Source of the DNA: Rahnella variigena
GTDB lineage: Bacteria > Pseudomonadota > Gammaproteobacteria > Enterobacterales > Enterobacteriaceae
DNA: 64,000 nucleotides
NCBI RefSeq assembly: GCF_003610915.1
Contig: NZ_NSDJ01000001.1
Location: 3,782,001-3,846,000 of the forward strand
Direction: 5' to 3'
The position numbers and the translations under genes were made by a program. Below the pieces are notes generated by a model. It ran no database searches, had not been told where the DNA came from, and worked only from the letters and a program-made list of their open reading frames with translations. Position 1 is the first letter of the stretch, and each line of letters opens with the position of its first letter. Positions 1-10,554 of this stretch are shown here, piece by piece.

Positions 1-18
1 TTGGGGATCCCTAAAATC

Positions 19-951
19 TCAATTCTTCAATTTCGGATCCAGCGCATCCCTTAACCCATCCCCCAGCAAATTAAACGCCAGTACGGTCAGGAATATCGCC
101 AGACTTGGGAATATTGCCACGTGCGGCGCCATGACCATATCGGCGCGGGCCTCGTTGAGCATCGCGCCCCACTCCGGCGTTGGCGGCTGTGCGCCCATTC
201 CGAGGAACGACAGGCTGGCAGCGGTGATAATCGATGTGCCGATACGCATGGTGAAATACACCACGATTGATGACAACGTGCCCGGCAGAATATGACGGAA
301 CAAAATTGTCGCGTCGGATGCGCCGATACTGCGCGCCGATTCAATATAGGTTTGCTGTTTGAGCACCAGCGTGTTGCCGCGAACAAGACGTGCGAATGCC
401 GGGATACTGAAGATAGCGACCGCGATGATCACGTTCGACATACCGTTGCCCATCACCGCCACCACGGCAATCGCCAGCAGAATACCGGGGAAGGCAAACA
501 GCACGTCGCAAACGCGCATGGTGATACGGTCCCACCAGCCTTCGTAGTATCCGGCCAGTAATCCGAACACCGTGCCGATCGCTGCGCCGAGCACCACAGA
601 AAGTACGCCCGCGGTGAGTGATATCCGCGTGCCCATCAGAATCCGGCTGAAAATATCGCGCCCCAGTGAATCCACGCCGAGCCAGTGGATCAGCGACGGG
701 CCTTCGTTCAGACGGTCATAATCGAAATAGTTTTCCGGATCAAACGGCACCAGCCACGGCGCAAAAATCGCGGCGACAATCAGTAACAGGATAAAAGCAC
801 CCGCTATCATCGCAATATGCTGCCTGCGGAAACGCCGCCAGAACGCTTTCCACGGTGTGCGAACCGCCTGTGATTGCGCAGTTCCCGGTGTGATAATCGG
901 CAAACTCGCGAGTACGGCATTTCGCCGCCAGTTTTTCATGCGTTCACTCAC
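19..951 (-). CDS. gsiD: Glutathione ABC transporter permease GsiD
   Basis: Inner-membrane permease of the GsiABCD importer, which takes up glutathione and related short peptides from the periplasm. The 310-residue protein has the OppC-type N-terminal membrane segment (about residues 48-68), several further hydrophobic helices and an EAA-type cytoplasmic loop near residues 205-232 ([10 protein letters not shown] followed by HILP), the contact site for the ATPase. The start ATG overlaps the gsiC stop in an ATGA junction, which fixes the start. It is the last gene of the minus-strand order iaaA-gsiA-gsiB-gsiC-gsiD and is complete, with its stop only 19 bases from the window edge. Substrate is assigned by family and synteny; other dipeptide permeases look alike. 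Confidence 0.93.
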   Translation of the reverse strand: MSERMKNWRRNAVLASLPIITPGTAQSQAVRTPWKAFWRRFRRQHIAMIAGAFILLLIVAAIFAPWLVPFDPENYFDYDRLNEGPSLIHWLGVDSLGRDIFSRILMGTRISLTAGVLSVVLGAAIGTVFGLLAGYYEGWWDRITMRVCDVLFAFPGILLAIAVVAVMGNGMSNVIIAVAIFSIPAFARLVRGNTLVLKQQTYIESARSIGASDATILFRHILPGTLSSIVVYFTMRIGTSIITAASLSFLGMGAQPPTPEWGAMLNEARADMVMAPHVAIFPSLAIFLTVLAFNLLGDGLRDALDPKLKN

Positions 952-1868
952 TTGTATCGGATGGAAGGGTTGATGACGGCGTACAGCATGTCCACCAGCA
1001 GATTGATGAGGATGAACTCCAGCGAGAACAGCAGCACTTCTGCCTGTATCACCGGATAATCACGCATCTCAACGGAATCGACCAGCAACCGCCCTAATCC
1101 CGGCCAGTTGAAGACTTTTTCCACGACAATCGAGCCGCCAAGCAGGAAGCCAAATTGCAGCCCCATCATGGTGACCACCGGGATCATCGCGTTTCGCAGA
1201 CCGTGTTTAACCACCACCGCAGCCTCATGCACGCCTTTAGCCCGTGCGGTGCGCATGTAATCTTCCTGCATGACCTCGACAAATGAAGCTCGGGTAAAGC
1301 GGGCCATGATCGCCGCCACGGCAGCGCCAAGCGTTATGGAGGGCAGAATGTAATGCTGCCAGCTGTCAGCACCCACCGTCGGCAACCAGCCCAGTTCAAC
1401 GGAAAAGATTTGCATCAGCAACATGCCCAGCGCAAACGCCGGGAAGGAAATACCAGAGACGGCCAGCGCCATACCAAGACGATCCGGCCAGCGGTTACGC
1501 CACACGGCAGACACCACGCCAATGACCAGCCCGAAAATCACCGACCACAGCATACTGGTCATCGTCAGCCAGAAAGTCGGCATAAAGCGGGAACTGATTT
1601 CATCAATGACCGGGCGTTTTGACACCATCGAGTGACCGAAATCACCGGTCAGCGCATTGCCAAAGAAAGTGAGGAATTGCTGATAAAGCGGTTTATCCAG
1701 CCCGAGATCCTGACGTACCAGCTCTACAACGCTGGCATCAGCGTCCTGTCCGGCCATCAGCCGCGCCGGATCGCCCGGCAGCAGATGCACAAATAAAAAC
1801 ACCAGCACCGCCACAATCAGCAGTGTCGGGATCAGTCCGAGTAATCGTTTTAAAAAATAATTAAGCAT
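948..1868 (-). CDS. gsiC: Glutathione ABC transporter permease GsiC
   Basis: Partner permease of GsiD, DppB/OppB type, 306 residues. An N-terminal signal-anchor helix (about 10-30) is followed by a periplasmic domain with the LLPGDPAR sequence typical of OppB-like permeases. The EAA-like loop lies near residues 205-230 ([11 protein letters not shown]). The gene overlaps gsiD by four bases, so the two permeases are probably translationally coupled. The 109-base gap back to gsiB holds an 11-bp hairpin. Family and operon order are clear; peptide specificity is inferred from the neighbouring GsiB and IaaA. Confidence 0.93.
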   Translation of the reverse strand: MLNYFLKRLLGLIPTLLIVAVLVFLFVHLLPGDPARLMAGQDADASVVELVRQDLGLDKPLYQQFLTFFGNALTGDFGHSMVSKRPVIDEISSRFMPTFWLTMTSMLWSVIFGLVIGVVSAVWRNRWPDRLGMALAVSGISFPAFALGMLLMQIFSVELGWLPTVGADSWQHYILPSITLGAAVAAIMARFTRASFVEVMQEDYMRTARAKGVHEAAVVVKHGLRNAMIPVVTMMGLQFGFLLGGSIVVEKVFNWPGLGRLLVDSVEMRDYPVIQAEVLLFSLEFILINLLVDMLYAVINPSIRYK

Positions 1869-1927
1869 GATTCGCTGTCTGTGATTTCACGGTTCGACAT
1901 CCATGTTCCGGACCCGGAACACACGAG

Positions 1928-1963
1928 TTCAGGGCGTGCACGCTGTGCGCCACACGCCCTGAA
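1928..1963 (-). other. Hairpin between gsiB and gsiC
   Basis: An 11-bp perfect inverted repeat (1928-1938 pairing with 1953-1963) sits in the gap after gsiB, without a following T-run. A stem here would protect the 3' end of a gsiB message or partly block read-through. That would give more binding protein than permease; this is inference. Confidence 0.6.
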
Positions 1964-1977
1964 AGCTTCACCGCGTA

Positions 1978-3534
1978 TTATTTCACGTCTGCATCATCAA
2001 AACTGAACGCCGTATCCGGCATCACATAAAACCCGGTCAGGCGTTTATTTTTCGCCGACACCAGACGTTCCGTCACCAGGAATGCCCACGGTGCATCAGT
2101 CCAGATTTGTTTCTGGGCATCGGCGTACAGTTTGGCTTTCTCAGCTTTGTCGGTGGTTTTCAGCGCGTCAGACAGGTCTTTATCCACCTGCGCATTGCTG
2201 TAGAACGCCGTGTTGAACTGCTTCGGTGGTGCAGCCTGCGTGGAGAACAGCGGCGACAGCGCCCAGTCTGCTTCGCCGGTAGACGCCGACCAGCCGGTAT
2301 AGAACATGCGGATACCCGCCTCTTTCTGCCCGACGTTCTCAACCTGCGCGGCACGCTGCGCCGCATCCATGGCGGTGACTGTCACTTTGATACCGACCTG
2401 CGCCAATTGCTGCTGGGTGAACTGCAACACTTTCTGCGCCGTGCTGTTATTGTGCGACGACCACAGCGTGGTGGTGAAACCGTCCGGATAACCGGCTTCT
2501 TTCAGCAATGCTTTAGCTTTAGCCGGGTCATACGGCCACGGTTTGAATTTCGCGGCGTATTCGATGCCCTGCGGCAACGGCCCTTCTGATGGCACCGCGT
2601 AACCGGCAAAGGCCACTTTGATCAGCGCCTGTTTGTTGATGGCGTAGTTGATCGCTTCACGCACTTTGACGTTATCGAAAGGCTTTTGCGTCACGTTAAA
2701 ACTGATGTAACGGTGCAGAATTGACGGCGCGGCGACCAGATCCAGCTTATCGTTTTTCTCCAGCAACGCGGCCTGCTCGTAAGGCACCGGGAACGCCAGA
2801 TCCGCTTCACCGGTTTGCAGCATCGCGGCGCGGGTATTGTTATCCACGACAGGACGCCAGGTGATGGTGTCGAGTTTCGGCTCGCCTTTTTTCCAGTAAC
2901 CGTCGAATTTCTTCACTTTCACGAAGTCGGTCTGGTTCCACTGTTCCAGCGTGTACGGGCCGGTACCGACCGGATGGAAGCCGATGTCTTTGCCGTATTT
3001 AGTCAGCGCCGCCGGAGAAATAATCACCGCAGACGGGTGCGCCAGAATGTTGATGAACGCGGAGAACGGTTCTTTCAGCGTAATTTTCACCGTGGTGTCA
3101 TCAACCGCTTCAGTGCTGGCGATGTTTTTAAACAGGTTATAGCGTTTGAGGTGGCTGTCCGGATTACTCGCACGGTCAAAGTTAACTTTTACCGCCGCAG
3201 CGTTGAAATCCGTCCCGTCCTGGAATTTGATGCCGGGATGCAGTTTGATGGTATAAACCAGACCGTCTTTGCTGACCGTATAGCTGTCGGCCAGCACGTT
3301 TTCCAGCTTCATATCTTTATCAAAGCCAAACAGCCCCTGATAGAAAGATTTGGCCACCGCCTGCGACAAGGTGTCGTTGGCGTCATAAGGATCAAGCGAG
3401 GTGAAGTTAGAACCTACCGCGACAACCACGTCTTTTGCCGCCCAGGCAGACGCCGATGCCAGCGAACCGAAAACAGCGGCAGCGAGTACGGCCTGACGGA
3501 CTACGTTCTTACCTTTATGTTTATGCTGATTCAT
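1978..3534 (-). CDS. gsiB: Glutathione-binding periplasmic protein GsiB
   Basis: Solute-binding protein of the Gsi importer, family 5 of extracellular binding proteins, 518 residues. Residues 1-32 form a signal peptide (basic start, hydrophobic stretch, cleavage near ASAWA/AKD). The mature start [20 protein letters not shown] is nearly the same as my recall of E. coli GsiB, and the similarity runs to the C-terminal [11 protein letters not shown]. It lies between gsiA and gsiC. A terminator-like hairpin precedes it and another hairpin follows it, so its mRNA may be set apart from the rest of the operon. High confidence as GsiB; affinity for other peptides cannot be judged from sequence. Confidence 0.94.
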   Translation of the reverse strand: MNQHKHKGKNVVRQAVLAAAVFGSLASASAWAAKDVVVAVGSNFTSLDPYDANDTLSQAVAKSFYQGLFGFDKDMKLENVLADSYTVSKDGLVYTIKLHPGIKFQDGTDFNAAAVKVNFDRASNPDSHLKRYNLFKNIASTEAVDDTTVKITLKEPFSAFINILAHPSAVIISPAALTKYGKDIGFHPVGTGPYTLEQWNQTDFVKVKKFDGYWKKGEPKLDTITWRPVVDNNTRAAMLQTGEADLAFPVPYEQAALLEKNDKLDLVAAPSILHRYISFNVTQKPFDNVKVREAINYAINKQALIKVAFAGYAVPSEGPLPQGIEYAAKFKPWPYDPAKAKALLKEAGYPDGFTTTLWSSHNNSTAQKVLQFTQQQLAQVGIKVTVTAMDAAQRAAQVENVGQKEAGIRMFYTGWSASTGEADWALSPLFSTQAAPPKQFNTAFYSNAQVDKDLSDALKTTDKAEKAKLYADAQKQIWTDAPWAFLVTERLVSAKNKRLTGFYVMPDTAFSFDDADVK

Positions 3535-3561
3535 ATCAGTTCCTTTCCTGTCTTACCCGTT

Positions 3562-3585
3562 AAAAAGTGGCTCAAGATGAGCCAC
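3562..3585 (-). terminator. Terminator-like hairpin between gsiA and gsiB
   Basis: An 8-bp perfect stem (3567-3574 with 3578-3585, three-base loop). On the minus strand it is followed at once by five T, so it has the form of a weak intrinsic terminator inside the operon. It could reduce read-through from iaaA-gsiA into gsiB, or mark a separate gsiB promoter. Confidence 0.5.
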
Positions 3586-3593
3586 CATAAAAA

Positions 3594-5450
3594 TTAGTAA
3601 ACACCTGCAATGGCGTGCCGGGCAACAAAATGCCCTTCCGCCACCTGAACCAGCGGTGCGACAACCGGCTCATCATTAAGCGCACGAATCGGACTGGGAA
3701 TTTCATCCACCAGCAGCGCCTGATCTTTGCGCTTATGACCCGGATCGGCCACCGGCACCGCCGCCATCAGTTTGCGGGTATACGGATGCTGCGGATTTTC
3801 AAACACCGCGCGGCGCGAGCCGATTTCCACAATCTGACCGAGATACATCACGGCAACGCGATGACTGATGCGTTCCACCACCGCCATATCGTGTGAAATA
3901 AACAAAAATGCCAGCCCGAACTCTTTCTGCAAATCCATCAGCAGATTGACGATTTGCGCGCGGATCGACACATCCAGCGCCGACACCGACTCGTCAGCAA
4001 TCACCACTTTGGGATTGAGCGCCAGTGCACGGGCGATACAAATTCGCTGCCGCTGACCGCCGGAAAATTCGTGAGGATAGCGCTGCGCATGTTCCGGCAG
4101 CAGCCCGACTTTCTCCAGCAACCACGCGACGCGCGCTTCCGCCTCTGCGCCCTTTGCCAGGTTATGCACCAGCAACGGCTCCATAATCGAATACCCGACC
4201 GTCAGACGCGGGTCGAGCGACGCATAAGGATCCTGAAAGATAAACTGAATATCACGCCGCAGATGTTGCAGTGCGCTGCCGCTGATATCCGTCAGCGTCT
4301 TGCCATCAAAGGTGATGGTTCCGCCCTGACTTTTCACCAGTTTGAGCAACGAACGGCCGGTGGTGGATTTTCCGCAACCGGATTCGCCCACCAGCGCCAG
4401 CGTTTCGCCGGGATGTAAATCAAAACTGACTTTTTCAACCGCATGCACACGACGCGTCACGCGGTTGAAAATACCGCTGCGCAGGTCGAAACGGGTCACC
4501 AGATCACGCACCTGCAATATCGGCGGCACGCCGGGTGTCAGGGTGTTTTGAATCAGTTCGGGATCGCTTTCCTGCTGGTCGGGTGCAGGGAAGCGGGCGG
4601 GCAGTGGTTTACCGGCCATAGATCCGAGCTTCGGCACGGCCGCCAGTAACGTCTGCGTGTAGGGCTGTTGCGGTGTACGAAATATCGCGCCCGCGTCACC
4701 GGTTTCCACGCTGTTACCCTGATGCATGACCAGAACGCGATCGGCGATTTCCGCCACCACGCCCATATCGTGGGTGATGAAAATCACGCCCATGTGCATC
4801 TCTTTTTGCAGCACACGGATCAGCTGTAAAATCTGCGCCTGAATGGTCACATCCAGCGCTGTGGTCGGTTCGTCGGCAATCAGTAACGCGGGTTTGCACG
4901 ACAGCGCCATCGCGATCATCACCCGCTGGCGCATACCGCCGGAAAGCTGATGCGGATAGCTGTCGAGAATATTTTTGGCTTCAGGAATACGCACCAGATC
5001 CAGCATGCGTAAGGCTTCGGCACGGGCGGCGCGGTGATCTTTATTCTGATGCAGACGGATAGACTCAGCAATTTGCTCACCTACCGGAAATACCGGATTG
5101 AGTGAGGTCATCGGTTCCTGAAATATCATCGCCATGTCCGCACCGCGCAGGCTGCGCATGGCGGGTTGCGTTGCTGCCATCAGATCAACGACTTCACCGT
5201 TACGACGGCGAAATTGCATTTCACCCTGGGTGATCTGCCCGCCGCCCTGCTCCACCAGACGCATCAGCGCCAGCGAGGCAACGGATTTACCTGAGCCGGA
5301 TTCACCGACTATCGCCAGCGTTTCGCCGCGCTTCACGTGAAAACTGAGCTGATTCACCGCCGGGATGATTTGCCCTTCATGCGCGAACTGCACGCTGAGC
5401 TGGCTGACCGCCAGAACGTGGTCGGGAGGCAGAGTCTGGGAATGGGTCAT
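3594..5450 (-). CDS. gsiA: Glutathione import ATP-binding protein GsiA
   Basis: Double ATPase of the Gsi importer, 618 residues, with two fused nucleotide-binding domains. The first has Walker A GESGSGKS (about 53-60), signature LSGGMRQR and Walker [13 protein letters not shown]. The second has Walker [10 protein letters not shown], signature FSGGQRQR and Walker [13 protein letters not shown]. Each domain ends in the oligopeptide-transporter C-terminal extension with HPYTR/QPYTQ sequences. The start ATG overlaps the iaaA stop in an ATGA junction. A dimer of fused domains in one chain is normal for GsiA, so the length is as expected. Confidence 0.95.
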   Translation of the reverse strand: MTHSQTLPPDHVLAVSQLSVQFAHEGQIIPAVNQLSFHVKRGETLAIVGESGSGKSVASLALMRLVEQGGGQITQGEMQFRRRNGEVVDLMAATQPAMRSLRGADMAMIFQEPMTSLNPVFPVGEQIAESIRLHQNKDHRAARAEALRMLDLVRIPEAKNILDSYPHQLSGGMRQRVMIAMALSCKPALLIADEPTTALDVTIQAQILQLIRVLQKEMHMGVIFITHDMGVVAEIADRVLVMHQGNSVETGDAGAIFRTPQQPYTQTLLAAVPKLGSMAGKPLPARFPAPDQQESDPELIQNTLTPGVPPILQVRDLVTRFDLRSGIFNRVTRRVHAVEKVSFDLHPGETLALVGESGCGKSTTGRSLLKLVKSQGGTITFDGKTLTDISGSALQHLRRDIQFIFQDPYASLDPRLTVGYSIMEPLLVHNLAKGAEAEARVAWLLEKVGLLPEHAQRYPHEFSGGQRQRICIARALALNPKVVIADESVSALDVSIRAQIVNLLMDLQKEFGLAFLFISHDMAVVERISHRVAVMYLGQIVEIGSRRAVFENPQHPYTRKLMAAVPVADPGHKRKDQALLVDEIPSPIRALNDEPVVAPLVQVAEGHFVARHAIAGVY

Positions 5451-6454
5451 GAGCGGTAAATACTGACGACAGGTGCTTCGCCCACGCGGGCAAAGCCGCG
5501 ATACATACCTTCACTGTTGAAAGGCAGTTCCACGTTGCCAAATTTATCGACGGCGATCATCCCGCCGCTCCCGCCCAGTGGCAGCAATTTTTCCTGCACC
5601 ACTTTGTGTGTCGCTTCTGCCAGCGTTAAACCGGCGTATTCCATCAGCGCCGCCACGTCGTAAGCAGCGACGGTACGCATAAACACTTCACCTGTGCCGG
5701 TGCTGGAAATCGCCACCGTATTGTTGCTGGCGTAACAACCGGCGCCAATAATCGGCGAATCACCGACGCGTCCGGCCTGTTTGTTAGTCATTCCGCCGGT
5801 CGATGTTGCCGCCGCCAGATTACCGAGTTCATCTATCGCCACCGCGCCTACGGTGCCAAATTTACGTTCCGGATCAATCGGGTCGCCTGAAGCATTCAGA
5901 GTCGCCCCGTCGTGATCGAGCATTACGCCGGTATCCGCGGCGATGGCGCGCTGCAACTGGTCATAACGTTCCTGAGTGAAGAAATACGCCGGTTCCACCA
6001 TTTCCTGACCGCTGGCACGGGCAAAATCTTCTGCGCCTGCACCGGTGAACAGGACGTGCGGGCTGTTTTCCAGCACCTTACGGGCGGTCATAACAGGATT
6101 GCGGATATGGCTGACGCCGCAAATCGCACCGGCATCCAGCGTGCGGCCATCCATAATGCAGGCATCTAATTCATGCGTACCCTGATGGGTAAATACCGCA
6201 CCTTTACCGGCATTAAATAACGGGCATTCTTCCAGCAGGCGCACAGCTTCAGTTACGGCGTCCAGTGCGCTGCCCCCCGCGGCCAGAATCGCCTGCCCGG
6301 CACTGACAATCCTTTCCAGTTCGGCCAGGTAAAGTTGTTCTTTTTCGGCGCTCATTGCCGCACGGGTTATTGCCCCGGCACCACCATGAATAGCGATGAC
6401 CGGACGCTTCTTGTTCGAAACGGAAGCCGCTGAATTATCAGTAGAAGAACTCAT
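5447..6454 (-). CDS. iaaA: Isoaspartyl peptidase / L-asparaginase (plant-type)
   Basis: Ntn-hydrolase that self-cleaves into alpha and beta subunits and hydrolyses isoaspartyl dipeptides and asparagine. With the ATG at 6454 the protein has 335 residues. The autocleavage site is the GTVGAVA sequence, making Thr201 the catalytic nucleophile, and the following [10 protein letters not shown] and [14 protein letters not shown] motifs complete the active site. A GTG at 6460 would add two residues; an AAAGG lies 4 bases from the GTG and 10 from the ATG, so the exact start is uncertain. It is first in the gsi operon and overlaps gsiA, linking peptide import with breakdown of damaged peptides. Confidence 0.93.
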   Translation of the reverse strand: MSSSTDNSAASVSNKKRPVIAIHGGAGAITRAAMSAEKEQLYLAELERIVSAGQAILAAGGSALDAVTEAVRLLEECPLFNAGKGAVFTHQGTHELDACIMDGRTLDAGAICGVSHIRNPVMTARKVLENSPHVLFTGAGAEDFARASGQEMVEPAYFFTQERYDQLQRAIAADTGVMLDHDGATLNASGDPIDPERKFGTVGAVAIDELGNLAAATSTGGMTNKQAGRVGDSPIIGAGCYASNNTVAISSTGTGEVFMRTVAAYDVAALMEYAGLTLAEATHKVVQEKLLPLGGSGGMIAVDKFGNVELPFNSEGMYRGFARVGEAPVVSIYRS

Positions 6455-6661
6455 TAGCACTGCACCTTTCGATGTTGTATTTATGTATGGAAGATGTTGA
6501 CCTGTTTTTTGACTATATTTAGCCCGCTACAGTATGTAAAGCAGAAATGCATCGCCACCAAAATGGCGCTAATTGCTTAGATTGTTTAGGAAAAACAAAT
6601 GCTGCAATTGAATATACATGCGGGACAAATCACCAGAGAACAGCAATAATAAACGTCCTAA

Positions 6662-6703
6662 TCGCGGCAAAAGCACCTCTGGATAAGCTTACCGCGACTT
6701 TTT
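6662..6703 (+). promoter_or_regulatory. Possible leader hairpin/attenuator before the MFS gene
   Basis: Arms TCGCGG (6662-6667) and CCGCGA (6692-6697) with an inner AAGC/GCTT pairing are followed by T-rich sequence (6699-6703 and onward to 6715). It lies about 27 bases before the MFS start codon. The form fits a weak intrinsic terminator or attenuator in the leader; no regulator is evident. Confidence 0.35.
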
Positions 6704-6729
6704 ATTTTCTCTTTTTAGGAAATCAGTTT

Positions 6730-7926
6730 ATGGAAACTGTTTATAACCGCCCGCGTCTTAATGTGATTTCGTGGCTAAGTTACTTTTTTACAGGGGGACT
6801 CGTCTCCACTCTGGGTATTGTTATCGGGCCAGTCGCGACGGCTTTTAATAAAGATCCGGCCTTTATCGGCCTCATGTTCTCACTGATGAACATCGGTTTA
6901 TTCCTGCCGATTATGATCAGTGGCATCCTGATGCGTAAGTTCGATCTGGGCAAGCAGCTGATCACCGGGTCAATTGTCACCATCCTGACCTGTATCGCGC
7001 TGTTCGTGATGCCGTCGATTACCCTGTTCGGCATCGGCGTTTTCCTGATTGGTGCGACAGCTGGCCTGATGATGTCGATTGGCAGCTATCTGGTTGTGCG
7101 TATTAATGACGACCCGAAAAAGCGTTCCGCCAACTTAATCTTCACCGACTTCTTCTTTGCGCTTTCCGGCATGACGCTGTCTCTGGTGCTCGGTTTCCTG
7201 TTCAAGCATGGCGCGAGCTGGCTGGCGATGTACGGCATCATGGGTACGCTGAGCGTGCTGATGATCCTGCTGTGTGTGGGTCAGAAATTCCCGACCGTTG
7301 CGCAGCCGGAAAAAGTGGCGAAAAGCGAGCGGGAAGCGAAAGAGCCGTGGGGCTTCGCGGCGTACGTGCTGTGTTTTGCCCTGTTCGCCTTCGTCTTCAG
7401 CGAACTGGTTTTCACCCTGTGGATGCCAAGCTGGTTGCATGAGCATTTCGGTCTGGACACTGACAAAGCGGCGATCTACATCACCACTTACTGGATGGTG
7501 AAAGCGATTGGCCTGTTCCTGAACCAGTTCACCGTGCGTTTTGTGAAACTGCGTACCTTCCTGTTTGCGTCGGCCATCGTCGGGTTAATCAGCCTGTTTG
7601 TGGTGACACACAACGAAAACACCACGCTGGTGATGATTGCGGTTGGCCTGTTCGGCTTCTGTAACTCCGGTATGTTCTCCGGCCTGATGAGCTACGGCAG
7701 CCTGCAGGTGAAAAACTCACCTCCTACGCTGACCTCTGCGCTGCTGACGACGGCTTCCGTCGGTACGCTGATTTTCGCTTCCTTCTCATCATTCATTTAT
7801 CGCGAATACGGCCTGTTCTGGGCGCTGAATATCGCGACCGTATCTTACGTTCTGCTGGTGCTGGCGGTGATCATCGCCGGTGTGCGCAGTAAAGCGGAAA
7901 AAATCCACCGCGAAATGGCGGCATAA
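6730..7926 (+). CDS. TsgA-like MFS transporter
   Basis: Twelve-helix major facilitator protein of 398 residues. The early sequence ISWLSYFFTGGLVSTLGIVI and the central TMSIG-like element (LMMSIGSYLVVRINDD) resemble the TsgA/YhfC group of E. coli, but many positions differ, so it is a paralogue rather than the orthologue. The ATG at 6730 follows TTTTAGGA at good spacing. The reading frame stays open upstream to 6547, but that extension is hydrophilic, lacks a ribosome site and is not homologous to MFS proteins. It is divergent from iaaA-gsi and ends in a strong terminator. The substrate cannot be predicted. Confidence 0.8.
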   Translation: METVYNRPRLNVISWLSYFFTGGLVSTLGIVIGPVATAFNKDPAFIGLMFSLMNIGLFLPIMISGILMRKFDLGKQLITGSIVTILTCIALFVMPSITLFGIGVFLIGATAGLMMSIGSYLVVRINDDPKKRSANLIFTDFFFALSGMTLSLVLGFLFKHGASWLAMYGIMGTLSVLMILLCVGQKFPTVAQPEKVAKSEREAKEPWGFAAYVLCFALFAFVFSELVFTLWMPSWLHEHFGLDTDKAAIYITTYWMVKAIGLFLNQFTVRFVKLRTFLFASAIVGLISLFVVTHNENTTLVMIAVGLFGFCNSGMFSGLMSYGSLQVKNSPPTLTSALLTTASVGTLIFASFSSFIYREYGLFWALNIATVSYVLLVLAVIIAGVRSKAEKIHREMAA

Positions 7927-7952
7927 CATTTACTACGCATAAATTCATGCAT

Positions 7953-7986
7953 AAAAAAGGGAAGGCATAAAAGCCTTCCCTTTTCT
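7953..7986. terminator. Bidirectional intrinsic terminator
   Basis: An 8-bp GC-rich perfect stem (GGGAAGGC 7959-7966 with GCCTTCCC 7973-7980) has six A before it and four T after it. It therefore serves both the plus-strand MFS gene and the convergent DeoR-like gene. Confidence 0.85.
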
Positions 7987-8001
7987 TATTTAGCTGCGCC
8001 T

Positions 8002-8235
8002 TTAAAGCTGCGGGCAGCGCTGCAAACTGTTTAGCCAGGATGTTTCTGGCTGAGCGGCCAGACGACGCGCGCGTCCATGGCGGCGTAAAATCAATCCCTT
8101 GTCCTGCATTTCACTCAAGTCACGTCGGATCGTTTCAAGACTCACATCCAGCGATTGTGCCAGTTCGCTAACCTGTAACACTTCATGTTGTTCTACCAAC
8201 TGAAGGATGGCCTGATGGCGATTTTTTTTAAGCAC
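8002..8235 (-). CDS. Single-domain DeoR-type DNA-binding protein
   Basis: A 77-residue protein that is almost only the DeoR-family winged helix-turn-helix. It has ILQLVEQHEVLQVSELAQSL, then VSLETIRRDL as recognition helix and LILRRHGRA in place of the usual RVHGGA. Normal DeoR regulators continue for about 180 residues with a sugar-phosphate sensing domain, which is missing here. It may be a remnant of a larger gene or a small stand-alone regulator; the clean open frame, a consensus CRP site upstream and a shared terminator favour a working gene. Its target is unknown; the adjacent MFS gene is a candidate. Confidence 0.6.
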   Translation of the reverse strand: MLKKNRHQAILQLVEQHEVLQVSELAQSLDVSLETIRRDLSEMQDKGLILRRHGRARRLAAQPETSWLNSLQRCPQL

Positions 8236-8262
8236 CGGTTATTCCTGTGTATATGACAGATA

Positions 8263-8278
8263 TGTGACACAAATCACA
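8263..8278. promoter_or_regulatory. Predicted CRP (cAMP receptor protein) site
   Basis: TGTGA-N6-TCACA with both half sites perfect. It lies 28 bases upstream of the DeoR-like start codon and about 200 bases upstream of moeA, so the small regulator is the more likely target. Confidence 0.65.
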
Positions 8279-8480
8279 AATAACGGTAACTATGATAACC
8301 GCGTTACATCCGTATTTTTGGGATCGATCTCAATTTTTCAGAAATCCCCACGAAGTTTTTACGCCTTCAGCGGTTTTTGGTTCGTCCCGATTCTCTGTCA
8401 TACTATGCGCATGCCCCATTTTCCCGTCCGTCGCCGGTGAGTACGCCCGCGTGCCCGGGCTGAATCACTAAGGAATTTTG

Positions 8481-9722
8481 ATGGAATTCAACACTGCAGG
8501 TTTGATCTCACTTCAGGAAGCGCTGGATAAAATGCGCGCTTACGTTCCGAAAAAAACAGCGCAGGATGCCGAATCTCTGCCACTGGCAAGCGCCGCTGGC
8601 CGTATTACTGCGGCGCCGGTGCTTTCCCCGATTTTTGTCCCGCCTTTTGATAACTCCGCGATGGACGGTTATGCCCTGCGCATTGAAGACCTGCACGAGG
8701 GCGCCGTCCTGCCGGTGGCGGGAAAAGCCTTTGCCGGCGCGCCTTTTCATGGCGAATGGCCTGCCGGAACCTGTATCCGCATCATGACCGGTGCGCCGGT
8801 TCCGGCCGGTGCCGACACAGTGATCATGCAGGAACAGGCAGAAGTTTCAGACGCGGGAATACGTTTCACTGCAACGGCGCAAAAAGGCCAGAATATCCGC
8901 CTGACCGGTGACGACATTAAGCAAGGCGACAGCGTTTTGCCTGCTGGCGTGCGTCTGGGTGCAGCAGAATTACCGCTGCTGGCATCCCTTGGCGTGACTG
9001 AGGTACAGGTCTGGAAGCCGCTGAAAGTCGCCGTATTTTCCACTGGTGATGAGCTGCAACCTGTCGGTACGCCTCTGCAGGAAGGCCAGATTTATGACAC
9101 GAACCGGTTTGCCGTGCGTCTGATGCTCGAGCAACTCGGCTGTACGGTGCTGGATTTAGGCATTATCCGCGACGATCCGCAGGCATTGCGTAAAGCGTTT
9201 GAAGAAGCCAATGAATTTGCCGATTTGGTGATTTCCAGCGGCGGTGTTTCCGTCGGTGAGGCTGATTACACCAAACAGATGCTGGACGAACTGGGCGAAA
9301 TTGGTTTCTGGAAACTGGCCATGAAACCGGGCAAACCGTTTGCTTTCGGAAAACTGAAAGACAGCTGGTTCTGCGGACTGCCGGGAAATCCGGTGTCGGC
9401 TGCACTGACGTTTTATCAGCTGGTTCAGCCATTTATCGCTCAGCTTTCCGGTCACAGTGCCTGGCAGTTCCCGCCACGTCTGAAAGCGATAGCCGTAACG
9501 CCGCTGAAAAAATCGCCGGGACGCCTCGATTTCCAGCGCGGTATTTTCAGCACCAATGCAGAAGGTCAGCTGGAAGTGCGCACTACCGGCCATCAGGGAT
9601 CGCACGTCTTCAGCTCATTCAGCCAGGCTAACTGTTTTATCGTACTTGAGCGTGAACGCGACAATGTTACGGCTGGCGAAATCGTTGAAGTCGAGCCTTT
9701 TAACGCGCTGCTGCGGAGCTGA
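8481..9722 (+). CDS. moeA: Molybdopterin molybdenumtransferase MoeA
   Basis: Inserts molybdate into adenylylated molybdopterin in the last step of Mo cofactor synthesis. The 413-residue product is the usual MoeA length. It has the N-terminal LASAAGRI and [10 protein letters not shown] region, the FSTGDEL motif of the MoCF-binding domain, [14 protein letters not shown], and GLPGNPVSA near residue 300. The ATG at 8481 has an AAGGA six bases upstream; a TTG just before it is in frame but unlikely. It forms a two-gene operon with moeB, two bases downstream. This window also encodes a probable Mo enzyme at 31.8-32.6 kb, a client of this pathway. Confidence 0.97.
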   Translation: MEFNTAGLISLQEALDKMRAYVPKKTAQDAESLPLASAAGRITAAPVLSPIFVPPFDNSAMDGYALRIEDLHEGAVLPVAGKAFAGAPFHGEWPAGTCIRIMTGAPVPAGADTVIMQEQAEVSDAGIRFTATAQKGQNIRLTGDDIKQGDSVLPAGVRLGAAELPLLASLGVTEVQVWKPLKVAVFSTGDELQPVGTPLQEGQIYDTNRFAVRLMLEQLGCTVLDLGIIRDDPQALRKAFEEANEFADLVISSGGVSVGEADYTKQMLDELGEIGFWKLAMKPGKPFAFGKLKDSWFCGLPGNPVSAALTFYQLVQPFIAQLSGHSAWQFPPRLKAIAVTPLKKSPGRLDFQRGIFSTNAEGQLEVRTTGHQGSHVFSSFSQANCFIVLERERDNVTAGEIVEVEPFNALLRS

Positions 9723-9724
9723 AC

Positions 9725-10486
9725 ATGGCGACTCTGCCGGAACTGACGGACGCTGAAACCATGCGCTATAACCGCCAGATAGTACTGAAAGGGTTTGATT
9801 TTGATGCGCAGGAACAGCTGAAAGCCAGCCACGCGCTGATTGTCGGGCTGGGAGGTTTAGGCTGCGCCGCCGCGCAATATCTGGCGGCGGCAGGCACCGG
9901 CACATTAACGCTGCTGGATTTCGATACGGTATCGCTCTCAAACCTGCAACGCCAGACGCTGCACACTGACGCGCGGATCGGGATGCCGAAAGTCGACTCC
10001 GCCGCCATAGCGCTGGCGGCAATCAATCCGCACATCCGCTTAAATCAGGTAAATGCTCAGGCGGATGACGATTTATTACGCGAACTGATCGCCGCCTGCG
10101 ACGTGGTGGTGGATTGCACCGACAATGTCACGACGCGTAATCAGCTGAACAGTGAATGTTTCGCGCAGAAAAAACCGCTGGTCTCCGGCGCCGCTATCCG
10201 TATGGAAGGTCAGCTCAGCGTATTTACCTACCAGCCGCAGGAACCCTGCTATCGCTGCCTGAGCCGGTTATTCGGTGAAAATGCACTGACCTGCGTGGAA
10301 GCTGGCGTCATGGCCCCGCTGGTCGGCACCATCGGCAGCTTGCAGGCGATGGAAACCATCAAACTGCTGACAAAATTTGGCGAAACCCCACGAGGAAAAC
10401 TGCTGATGTTCGACGCCATGACGTTGCAGTTTCGCGAAATGAAACTGATCAAAGATCCGCATTGTGAAGTGTGTGGTGATTGTTGA
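9725..10486 (+). CDS. moeB: Molybdopterin-synthase adenylyltransferase MoeB
   Basis: E1-like enzyme that adenylylates the C-terminus of MoaD so that it can receive sulfur. The 253-residue protein carries the nucleotide-binding VGLGGLGCAAAQYLAAAG, the LLDFDTVSLSNLQRQ element and the arginine-rich loop. Two zinc-binding CxxC pairs are visible (CYRC near 168 and CEVC near the end). It starts two bases after the moeA stop with a GGAG inside the moeA end, so the two are co-translated. A terminator follows directly. Confidence 0.97.
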   Translation: MATLPELTDAETMRYNRQIVLKGFDFDAQEQLKASHALIVGLGGLGCAAAQYLAAAGTGTLTLLDFDTVSLSNLQRQTLHTDARIGMPKVDSAAIALAAINPHIRLNQVNAQADDDLLRELIAACDVVVDCTDNVTTRNQLNSECFAQKKPLVSGAAIRMEGQLSVFTYQPQEPCYRCLSRLFGENALTCVEAGVMAPLVGTIGSLQAMETIKLLTKFGETPRGKLLMFDAMTLQFREMKLIKDPHCEVCGDC

Positions 10487-10505
10487 ATCGGTAAATCCAG
10501 ACACA

Positions 10506-10535
10506 AAAAAACCGCCTTTATCGGCGGCGGTTTTT
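10506..10535 (+). terminator. Intrinsic terminator of moeAB
   Basis: ACCGCC (10511-10516) pairs with GGCGGT (10526-10531), preceded by A6 and followed by T4. The stem starts 24 bases after the moeB stop. Confidence 0.85.
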
Positions 10536-10554
10536 AAATAATAAGAACCTCTAA

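Noticed and set aside
2815..3597. 260-codon ORF on the plus strand opposite gsiB
   Set aside because: Antisense shadow of gsiB; basic, low-complexity product without a domain.
6547..6729. Longer start for the TsgA-like transporter
   Set aside because: The added 61 residues are not MFS-like and lack a ribosome site; the start at 6730 has TTTTAGGA.
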